Of a DNA stretch of 64,000 nucleotides, positions 22,916 through 33,700 are shown in pieces. A program made the position numbers and the translations under genes. The stretch's first letter is position 1, and each line of letters opens with the position of its first letter. This stretch comes from Ricinus communis (lineage: Eukaryota; Streptophyta; Magnoliopsida; Malpighiales; Euphorbiaceae). The stretch is taken from the NCBI RefSeq assembly GCF_019578655.1, contig NC_063258.1:1426001-1490000 (forward strand), written 5' to 3'. The notes under the pieces are model-generated. The model saw only the letters and a program-made list of their open reading frames with translations. It made no database searches and was not told the origin of the DNA.

Positions 22916-25900
22916 TGCTATGGTTTCTACAAACAATAATTATAGCCACAAATTAATACCCAAATAACAAAAAGACAAAATAAAACAAAAAGAAATAGAT
23001 TCAGTTAATATCGAGTAGAAAACTATCATAAAAACTGAAGATTAGAGAATTTTAATAGAAAAATTCCGGTGAGGCAAATGATCGAACACCTTATGGACTA
23101 GAAAGAATCTGTAGCTAAATTTCCTTTATTTGTTAGAAGAAGAAATGAAAAGCAGAAAAACGAGAAGGAATGGATTCAAACAAAAAGGAAATTTGTCACT
23201 GATCAAACTATCCAACTGATTGAAAATAGTTTAGACTTTATGTAGGCACCATTATGGTTAATTGCTTGAATAGTTACCAAATTTTGTGTTTTGTTTCAGT
23301 TTTGATACTAAATTTCAATTTGTATCGTTTCCGTGCCTAAATTTCCATTCAAGTAAGAGAGACGCTACCCACTAAATTCAGGTAATTTTGTGCTGGAATT
23401 CGGAACTACATATGAGACACCACCTCATTTCCACGTCACCCTGTTGTAAGATTATTTTATTTATTTTATATCTAAAATTTTTATTTTATATTATATAAAT
23501 TTAATTTATAAAAATTAAAATAAAATATAACTTTTACTTTTAACTTTATAATATCTCTATTTACATCTATATTAGTTATCTATAAAAATTATATAATATA
23601 ATCTTATAAAATATATATTTATTATATATGAAAATTATAAAATAAATATGAAAAGTATTATCAACTTTAATTTTTACATCTATTTTATTATACTAATAAA
23701 TTTTCATACATTTGTATAATTAATTATTTTTTAAAAAAATCATATTGTTAGAATTTGCTATTTATTTATTTTATTATTATTATTTTTTAATATAATATAC
23801 ATATAAATTGAAATTCTTTTAATTATTATATTTAACCAATAAGTTCTTAAACGTGTCATAAATTTTTATAATTATTTTTTATCATTTAAATTTATAATCT
23901 TTATTCTTTTACTATTTTTTATTTACTTTTATAAATATAAATAAATATTAAATAGAAAAATAATAAGATTTATTATTAATATATAGTAACTATGATAATT
24001 ATCATACTTATTATAATTATTTTGTAAGAACATAATTGTCTTATATTTAATTAAGGCATAAATATTACCATATTCCTTATTAGCATTTAAGATCACATTT
24101 AATTTCTTATAAATATTATAGTTGACACTTTTATATAAATATATGTTATATGTCATTTTTTTCATCAAAAACAACGTGATATAGTTTTATAAGATTCTAC
24201 CACATAAAATGTCATTGGAAAAATAAAGCCATATATATATATAGATTTCTAAAGACCCAAATATAATCAAATGGCTCATTGATATCAAAATTTTGGCATA
24301 TATTTTTTTTTGGTACTAATATTTTAAATTTTTTTATTTTGGTATCAAAATTCTAATTTTTATTACAGGCGAGGTACCCATTGAGAATCCAATCAATTTT
24401 TAATGACATGGACGGTGGTGCTCTACATCAGCATTTCATCATTGTCCATATCACACCTGACTTTGAGTAAATTGCTTTGTTGATGCTAAAACTTTGCCGC
24501 TTATATCCAAGTAGTTTTAATTCTTCAATTTATTTTTTTTAGTACCACAACCATTATTTAGGTTTCAATTTATAATATCTATTAGGAGTCTGGTAATTTT
24601 TTATTTTTGTATTTATTAATGTCATATTTAGATGAACTTTTGGCTACCACATTAATAAAAAAAAAAATTAGAATCCCAATAGGTATTGATGTCACCAAAA
24701 ATGCAAAATAACAACAGTGTGATTCATTTTAAATAGGGGGTTAAGAAATAATATTTAAGGGTTGTATTTATATTAGTTTTTCATTGGTGTTTTAGGTGGG
24801 TGTTTATAGAAAAAGTACTAATTATTTCCATATCTGGCATGGTCCTAAAGATCATAAATTCTAATTTTCAAGGGTAATGTTTTGAGATTTTATGAAATTT
24901 AAATAATACTGTAGCATCGATCTTCTTCCAATCAAATTGAAAGCGTACTAGACCTTCTCTTTTTTTTTATTCTAAAATTCAGTATCAACTAATCAAATAC
25001 TAAAATAACAAATCGACTATATTTAAAAGCACATCAAAGCATCAAACTCATCGACTCAAATAACTAATTAACTAAGAAAAATAATAATCAAAACCAATCT
25101 CCCCACAAATGGAGGCAAACCATATAGATTACACAAAGTACAATGACCTAAACAAAATAACCAGAATAGTTAATACAAGAGCTAACGTTCTATTGACGAT
25201 TTAACATTTGATACATAGGAGAAGTGAATGTCTAATTACAAAGTTAGAAGAGATTGATTTATCGGACAAAAGTGTGAAAGAAATCATTACCAGAACCAAT
25301 ATTTCTCAATGGTTAAAGCAACTACAATCGAGCTCAAATTCCAGATATAGCTTATAGAGGTCGGCGAGTACAATGATGACGTATGATCATGGTGGTGATG
25401 GTTGAGTTGATCGGAACCAAGTTAGCAGCAGTGAATCTAATTTCTTTTCCTTAGATCATGCCCAAGGCAAAATAATAGTATGGACATTTGGAGCACATCG
25501 AAATCTAGAGGTGTATAAAATTTGATAAATTTTGGTGGTGAACGGAAGGACTGAAGTGGTGGCGGTATGTGGAGAAAATGAGCAAGTCCTCAAGAGAGTT
25601 TTTTTTTTTTTTTTTTTTCCTTTTTTGCCTATTTACCAATTCATTTCACTAATTGGATAAAATTATTTATAAAATTTATAATTTAATTAATAATTAGAGT
25701 TATTTTTTATATTAAATTTAAGATTTAACTAAATTATGGACTCTAAATTCAAATGACGAAAATTTTTGGCTTTTACCTAAGTATAAAATCACCGAAATTT
25801 AATGAAAAGATAATTATAAAAAAAGTGTTAACTTGTTTGGATTTGATAATTAAATGTTTAAACTTTAAGACTTGTAATTTGGTGTATAAATCTAGTAAAT

Positions 25901-26039
25901 ATTTACTATTCAATGGTAGGTTACAAGTTATCTACATCAATTTCTTTTAAATGGTATGTAATCTTGTCAAATTTTAATAATAAAGTAATTTAACTTTTAA
26001 AAGTTATAATTCATTGTGTAAATTGAAAAAACTAAATAC
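22916..26039. other. COQ5 upstream region and AT-rich intergenic DNA
   Basis: The COQ5 promoter and 5' untranslated region should lie just above 22915 on the minus strand, but no clear TATA box was pinned down. 23450-24180 is extremely AT-rich with only compositional open frames. 23230-23450 and 24270-24480 carry phrases such as TTTTGGTATCAAAATT and GGTACCCATTGAGAATCC that recur in altered form at 37640-37870, so they look like a dispersed repeat. A run of T sits at 25599-25618. No supported gene. Confidence 0.5.
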
Positions 26040-26660
26040 ATAAATGCCATCTGAACTTATCTCATTTTTATAATCGACCCTCTAAACTCAATTTTGATTC
26101 AATTGGAACTTTTAATTTTATAAGTTGTTATTTTTAATCCATTCAATCACAAATATTATACGCATGTGCTTTATGCTATCTAAAAATGCGAAAGTTTAAA
26201 TAAAATAATAATAATATATTTATAATATAAAATAATAATAATATAAAATAATTAAATAATATAAAATAAAAAATGTAAAACGATGAGTTTTAGTTCTTGA
26301 ACAAAACTCACCGTATTTTTATCGTATATTAAACATCAATTACTGGTGTGGGTATCACCTATAAATATAAAAAGAAGTCTTTGGTGATAAGAAAGCTAAA
26401 GAATTACAACGGTTTATTTTAGTCATTTGAAAGATATATTTTTATTTTATTTAATAAGATTAATAAAATAATTTTGATGTATAATAAATAATACATTAAA
26501 ACTAGTAAAACACACTTTTCACCGGGGATTAATCCAACACGTTTAACTTCCTTTTATGAAGGGTTTAAATATAATTACTCATGAAGTTCATATGCCAAAT
26601 TGAATAAAAGTTAAGTTTAAATGGCCAATTATAAAAACAAGATAAGTTTAAAAGTTCAAT
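26040..26660. mobile_element. long-inverted-repeat (MULE-like or foldback) element
   Basis: About 60 bp at 26045-26110 (GAACTTATCTCATTTTTATA, then CTAAACTCAATTTTGATTC) reappears inverted at 26592-26655 with scattered changes. It encloses 480 bp of AT-rich, non-coding sequence. Long imperfect terminal repeats suit Mutator-like or foldback elements. Target-site duplication not resolved. Confidence 0.45.
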
Positions 26661-26920
26661 TATATATGTCGCCAATTAAAAATTATTAATATTTGAGTGT
26701 GTGAAACTAGTCATTATATAAAAAAGATTTAATGTAGACAAATCAAACCCTATTATATTTTCATAATGAAAGATAATATTTACATGTAGGAGGCAGTGGT
26801 GGAGCCAAAAATAAATTTAGGGGGGACGAGGCTAAAGTTCACAATAAAACTAAATTTAACCATATAGATTATAAAAATAAAAATAAAAAAAAAAAACTTA
26901 TAAATTCAAATAAATTAATG

Positions 26921-27190
26921 TTACTTCCAAGTACCTAAATATTTCACTTTTTTCTTATATGTAAATTGAGCTTTGCATTCTTTCATCGAGATAAAGTCAT
27001 CTAGGATTGATTCAGTACTAAAATTTGTAGTAATGTCCTTTTTATTGTACACAGTGAAACAATCATTCAAGAAATTATCTTTCATTTTGTTGTGGAGCTT
27101 TGTCTTAACTATCTTCATAGTTGAAAATGTATGTTTTGAAGTTGCTGCAAATACAAGAAGAGTAAGAACAAGTCTAACTAAACCTGTCAA
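26921..27190 (-). pseudogene. hAT transposase C-terminal dimerisation region
   Basis: The minus-strand frame reads LVRLVLTLLVFAATSKHTFS then TMKIVKTKLHNKM. This matches the end of TTF-type/MYM-like hAT transposases, in which a leucine-rich LxxLVLTLPVSTA-type strand precedes the SxxKxxKTxLRN helix. It ends shortly before the left terminus of the element, as expected. Confidence 0.75.
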
Positions 27191-28812
27191 TGAGAGGATA
27201 AATCGATGATTTTCTTGACTTTACCAAGCCTCGACAAAACTTATGAATATTAGATAATTTCTGCAACTCGGGATGATTTGGAATATCAATGTCAAATGTT
27301 GAAGTTCTATTCTTAGACATACCAACTCTTGCTTCATGAAATCATCAGGATAAAACTTCTATGCAAGTTTGCAAATAACAATCTTTCAGCAATGTAAATC
27401 CATCTCTAGGATCCAATGCAGTGCTTAGAATGAGCAATTCTACAATATGTTCATCAAATCTATTTTTCAATTCTTGCAATTGATAATCAATTGTTGCCAT
27501 AAATAAATCAACTCAAAAATAATGTTCTACACTAATTTCATTTGGCAATTTTGAGATCTACCACGTCTTTCCACATATCGAGCATTTAAATCTGAAATAT
27601 CAATTTGATGATGCTCACCAAAATGTCTAACTTTAACTAAGAAGGCAACCCATCTAAAATCTTAAAATTTACGGAATAAACTTTTTGTGTTTGATATAAG
27701 ATGCATGGCTTTCAAAATATCTTTAAGATTTTCTTTGCAAGGCTAAACAAAAGATACTAGTTTCTAAAGTTTCCTTCATAAGATGCAAAAGATAATAACT
27801 ATTTCAAAGCAAAAATCTGAATCTCCACGTTGAGAGTATAAAGCTCATTTCTTTGCAATGTTATTTAAAACAACATAAGTTATATTGAACATCTTTAATA
27901 TACTAGAAATGAGAACCCCAATGAGTATCTCTAACTCACTTCAAACTGTAAACTTAATTAAGTCCCCTTTCAGATTTAAGTTCATCATTATCAATCTTAT
28001 AGGAAATCTCAACATTATAAGCTTCCTTTAGTTCATCGTTACGTTTATTAGATGCAGTAACGATATTAATAATGAAACTTAAGTTGGAGAAAAATTGATG
28101 AATAGAAGATACCTCTTAAGAAGTTGCAATTAAAGCAAGTTGGAGACAATGTGCTGAGCAATGGATGAAATAAGCATATAAAACCTCCTTACAAGATTGC
28201 AAACCATTCCATTCATCTCTCATATTACTAGCTTCATCATATCCTTATCCACGAATGTTATGAATGACCAAATTATGATTAGAGAGTATGCAAAAAATAC
28301 CTTCCTTCAGCATCAAAGCCATAATATCACATAGATGAACAAGACCAAAAAAGAGGTCACAAATGAATCCTTACTTATCCACAAATCTTAAAACAAGAGC
28401 CAGTTGCTCTATTTTGGACTCATAACGGGCTCCATTTATTATAATGCAAAATTTTGAGTCTCTAATTTCCAGGCAAATTTCTTTCTTAACTTTGTTGGAA
28501 ATTATATAAAGAATCTTTTTTTTTTTTGAATTTCAGGAGATGTATTAGAGGCATTTGATGGAGCTCTTTGTCTTAAACAACATTTGTAACCTATTTTCAA
28601 CATAAATAGAGTTTCATTATTAGAAGCTAATAATGAATAAGTATAAAATAAATAAAAAGAGTTCAGCTTTAAATATAGAGATTTACCTTTCCATTATAAT
28701 AAGCTAATAACTTAATGAGTTGATAAATACTATTCGTTGATTTTTCACTTTCATCATGTCCTCGGAAGGCACAAGCTTGAAAAGCAAGCCATCGAACCAC
28801 ATCAATTGACAC

Positions 28813-29435
28813 TTAAAATCTCAAGTGATTACTCCCAACTTGTTCATAAGTATATTTCTCAAGAAATTTTTTAATATTTATAGAAGCATGTATTAAATCA
28901 CTACATGATTTTATAGCATTTTTGTGACATGAGTTATGATTTTTTCCTAAGTGGTGCAAGAAAGCACAGTTTTCTCCATTATTGACTTTCTCCCAATTCT
29001 TGAAGTCATCAACAATAAATTTATTTAACTCAATCCGTCTATTTGACTTACTAAATAGATAACAAGGAAGACAAAAGACAATATTGATTGTTAGGGAATA
29101 TTCTAGCCAAGATGGAAACAATTCAAACTAAAAGTTGCAAAAATAATGAAGATGTTGTATCTTTGAACTAAATAAATGATGAGCTTAACTTAATGTGGCC
29201 CTTCTTTGAGATAAACTCGACGAATTTCACCTTGTTGATTGATAAGATACTTCCAAATTAGAGGATGTTTTCTAGAATCACGCTCCGAAGAAGCAATGTC
29301 AATTTCTTCAACATCAACTCGTTGAACCCTGTTAGGAGAATCATGTACTAAATTTTCAGAGTTTGGAACTAATGGTTGACTATTTTCCCTACTTTCTTGA
29401 TTATGAATATTTTTTTCTTTTAAAAAATGCATCAA
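28813..29435 (-). pseudogene. hAT transposase N-terminal part with TTF-type zinc finger
   Basis: Two frames (29435-29190 and 29121-28813) encode a leader with HPLIWKYLINQQGEIRRVYL, then FPSWLEYSLTINIVFCLPCY with the CxxC of the TTF zinc finger, followed by GFKNWEK-like and FLHHLGKNHNSCHKNA with the closing residues. The next stretch (28800-28690) continues in the same style (DVVRWLAFQACAFRGHDES, the start of a DUF4371-like domain). A stop at 28813 and frameshifts separate the parts. Confidence 0.8.
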
Positions 29436-30130
29436 TTGTCATTATTTACCCATTTGAACACTATTTTAGACCTGGAATAAAGTAGAATTCACAAATCAGC
29501 ATAATCAAATAAAAAATTAAACAATATCATTATTATAATCAATTAACAATTAGCAAACTAATAAAATTATATAGTAAAAAATGGAGAAAAAAAATATTAC
29601 TCTACAGCTCCACCATAAACCTTAGTTACTGTACATAGTCTAATAATCTAGTGTATTTTTTAATTATTAGTATTAACAGAAAGTTAAAAAAATTAAGGAT
29701 CTAGGAGAATGAAGAACAAGAATAAAAGAGATCTAACTGAAATACTTGAAATTTTAAAAAGAAAATTAAACTCTTCTTCTTCTTCTTTCCATTTAAGTTT
29801 TAAAGGTGTAAACTTTTCCTATATAGAGTTTCTAAATTTTTTGTATTTGGGGTTTTTTTAAACTTTTCCTATTTAGAGTCTAAAAAGAGAAAATTTTCTT
29901 GAGAAGTTGTCTAACTTTATTTTGAGGAGTTATCTAACTTTTAAATAAAACAAGTTTAAATTAGAACATATTAGTCCAGCTCTATTATAGAAAAAAAGCT
30001 CAACTCTAATAAAGCCCAAAACAAGTCCAAATAAAAAACAAATTAGGAAGAACCACTACAATAAGCTCAAAAAAAAATTTCCATCTTAGGGGGGCTATAG
30101 CCCCCTTCAGCCCTCCTTCCTCTGCCACTA

Positions 30131-30715
30131 TTATAGGAGGGTAAATCTTTTATTTAAACAATAAAAAATTATAAAAATAGATAGAAATATATAAATAAAA
30201 TATTATATAAATCATAAGCAGAAGTATTAGTACAACATTATAGTCAAGATTATTGATTAGATGTTATGTTTGTAGTGATAAGTTGAAATAAGGTGTTATC
30301 CCCTTTTTTTCGTCCCCATGCCCCTAAGATGTTTTAATTCAGTTCATTTTAGTAACCGAATTAACTGATGCATACCCTACCGGTCTACAAAAGGCATAGT
30401 TAGGAAAATATTCCCCTACACGTCTATATACAATTATTCTTTTTTTACTCAAGTTAAAAACCTATTGTCTGGAGTGCAGTCATAATGGCTGGAAAAATGA
30501 AGGGCAATTATAAATAGTTGGACTGCAAATATATCCCTCCTTTTAAAAATTCATATATCATAAAATCATCCATAGTTGATCACTGAGATATTATAGGATC
30601 TAGGGCAACCAAACTTTTGATGCTTACAAAATGTTTCTGATTTTTTTTTTTTTTTTCTTTCTTTTTGTGTGTGCAAGTGCAAACATCATTTGAAAGCAAT
30701 AAGAAAAAAGAAGAA
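30131..30715. other. spacer between hAT element and Maf-like gene
   Basis: AT-rich DNA with no ORF. It should hold the 3' untranslated region of the minus-strand Maf-like gene ending at 30716. A T-rich run with TTTCTTT at 30640-30665 is the only simple-sequence feature. Confidence 0.45.
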
Positions 30716-33700
30716 CTAAAGGACTTCTGCAATGAGTTTTTCAGTAAGAGCTTTTGAAAGTCCCATCACTGTATCTGCACTCCCCACCTGCAAATAATGA
30801 AATTTGTTCCTTTGTGAGAAGAGTTAGAAGGGAAATTTAAAATTCTGGAGTCTGTAGGAAAAAACAAATGATTATCTTGCAACTTTGCAAGTTAACAGGC
30901 CACTTCAGCCTTTTGTATTGGACCAGATAGAGCAAAACAAATTAGGCAGGCAATGGGATCTAACCATGCAACCAATTATCAATATAAAGGGTGTTGAACT
31001 AGATACTAGATCAGCTAAACTACAACTTTATTCTGAACTAGGCTGACCTATATGTCTACAGAAAAAAGGAAAGATTAAGAATGAGGTAGAATGTGGTAAA
31101 ATGAAGACAACCACTTAAATGGCAACTGCATGGGATTAAGTGGGCTGTGCATAATTTAGAGGGGAAAAGAGAGTTACCACTGCTTCAACATAGGGTGATG
31201 TTAGTGGGTGCTCCAGCATCAGTCCTCCGGCAACATTGAATGTCACTCTCTCTTCAATCTGAGAAGAGCTCTCCGCCAAAAGAGAAACTTATCAATGAGA
31301 AGAGCTCTCCACCAAAAGAGAAACTTATCAATGATAGTATATAGGTGATACTGAGTATTTGTAAATTTACCAGATTATCGATGATCTCGTCTGGTATATC
31401 ATGGAAGTAAACCTGCACCACCAAAATCAATATTGTTGTTCAAATATGCATCTCATGGTCATGATCTCATATGGAAGAGAATAATCAACACAAAATACAG
31501 AAAAATCCAACTCTATGAAAAGTAAATCTAATCAGAATCAATCTAATATAACATTCTTCTGGATTAACACCTAAAAAACTAGAGGCATTGGAGAAAAATA
31601 ACTGTTGATGACCAAAATCTTGTATTTGACTACACATGGATTAGAAAATTTTAAATCTATACAAGGTAACAAGTAGAGAAACTCCATTTGCATATCTCAT
31701 AGTGCATTACGGAAATGAAAATCAGAGTGTGATTCAACAAGGCTCAAACCAGTAACATGGATCTACATTAACTAAACTTGCTCAAAAAAGGGAAGATCAT
31801 ATAGCAAAACTAGCAGTTCAAACAAAGAAAAAAGACAAAAGTAGTAGCTTTGTTAAGCTATACGGAATACTTGACCATTTATTTCCATGAATAAGATTCC
31901 TTTGAGGTTTGTCCTAAACTAGAGTTGCAATTCACCCTAATACATGGAATAAAACAGGAATGTAACATGCTCTTGGCTAGAAATCTTGTATGTTGGCTTC
32001 TTTGAATTTATTAGTGAGAATTTCTTTACTATATTTTATTCCAAAATGCTTTATTTTGAGCTATGAGATGGGTCTATTATTTCGATTTATTACTTGGTTT
32101 GTTACTAAATTTATTGAATATTGAAATTGAATTTAGATACGCATAAAAAAGAAAATTATCCAGATATCAAGTAAAGAAATACATATAAATATCATATAAT
32201 AAAAAGATATAAAAATAACCATAAAGGTTTCTAAGTTTAAATTATATCATACAAGTTTCAAATATAAGTCCTACATAATAACTACTTCCGATGCCACAAG
32301 AAGAATTACGGAGAAGGACAAATAGAAGCAGTAACAAAATTATCTAAGATTTGTGTGATTGAGTTCATTTTTTACAAAAGGTCATATGCGTTTCGGAACA
32401 TTAACTTCAAAGTACCCCATATCTATGATCCGGACCAGAATCAAATCATCTGATCCAGTACCAAGGTGTATTGCTAAGGCCTAGGTGTATTGCATTTCTA
32501 GTAACACTTCACGAACCCTGGATTAGGCAGGCTCATAATCCAGTAAAATCTGCGTAAAATACTAGAACAAGAAAATTGTACCTCTGCCCTCTCCCATGCT
32601 CCTTTCCTTTTTCCTGTAGCAAGGTTAGTTACTAGCACAGATCCTACAACAGCTGCATGACTGCCAGAATAGCCTGCAACCAGTAAGCAAATGACCATTG
32701 AACCAGTTTGTATCTTGTAACTAAAGGGGGAGTAGAATAAAATCATTTCAGCCAACCTTTGATGAAATATCGCGCTTCTTCCTTGCTTGTTGGCTTTTCT
32801 CTCACCATCCCTTTATACACCACTACCTAAAAATCAGTGAGAATTAGCAGTAACAGAAAAAACCTTAATTAATGTTACTTGCCAACAAACAAATAATCAA
32901 CAACAGCGATGTTGATTTGTAATATTTGTGCAGTAAGTTTTAACATCTCTTATTAATGCCAAATGACAAGAACAAGCTCATGACCTTTGCACAGTTTTTC
33001 AATTTTGTGCAATCCTTTTTATTTTATCAATTGTGCCTATAAATTCTTAAAGTTGGTAACATTTGTAGTCAATTTAGAAAAGGAATGCCAAGTGTACACA
33101 TGAAGCCTATGTAATAAATATTCTTTTTTTTATTTATATTTTTTGAAAGGAAGAAACTTTTGTATTTGCAAGCCAGAGAAACAAAAATAAAGTAAAAAGA
33201 AAAGCATTTTTTTGGAAACGAGTGCCAAGTGTACACATGCCTATGTAGTAACATCAATTCAATAGACCAAAAGAAATGCTTTTCTTTTTACTTTATTTTT
33301 GTTTCTCTGGCTTGCAAATACAAGAGTTTCTTCCTTTCAAAAAATATAATTAAAAAAATTGGTCCAAGTGCTCAATAAAAGAAATAAATAAAATTAATAT
33401 TTTGAAAAGGAAAAAGAAATATTAAGATAATATTTTGTATCATGGAGATTGGAGAGATATTAAAAGAACAAGGACAACACCAAATGAGCTTCCTACATTT
33501 GCATTACCAACATTCCATGTGTACAGTACTACGCTCCTTCACTAAATTACTCACAATCATTATCAGCGTAAAAGTTATAACAAAAGTAGAAAAAGGCAAT
33601 AAAGTTTAAATCTTCTTTGGTCATTTTCCTGTTAATTGATTGGAGTCCACTTGTAAACAACAAAAAGGAGAGTATTCAAAAGCTATGAATTAAAATCCAA

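Larger units (their letters stand above)
26794..30130 (-). mobile_element. degraded hAT element with TTF-type zinc-finger transposase
   Basis: The left end CAGTGGTGGAGCC and the reverse complement of the right end TAGTGGCAGAGG form imperfect terminal inverted repeats; both are followed by a run of G (GGGGGG, CCCCCC). GTAGGAGG before the left end and ATAGGAGG at 30133-30140 look like an 8-bp target-site duplication with one change. Inside, minus-strand frames encode an N-terminal TTF/DUF4371-type transposase and a C-terminal hAT dimerisation segment, broken by many stops. At about 3.3 kb this is close to a full-length element but cannot be active. Confidence 0.75.

Noticed and set aside
23450..24180. 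Possible organellar DNA insert because of extreme AT content
   Set aside because: No organellar gene, tRNA or rRNA sequence recognised; poly-A/T composition alone is common in plant intergenic DNA.
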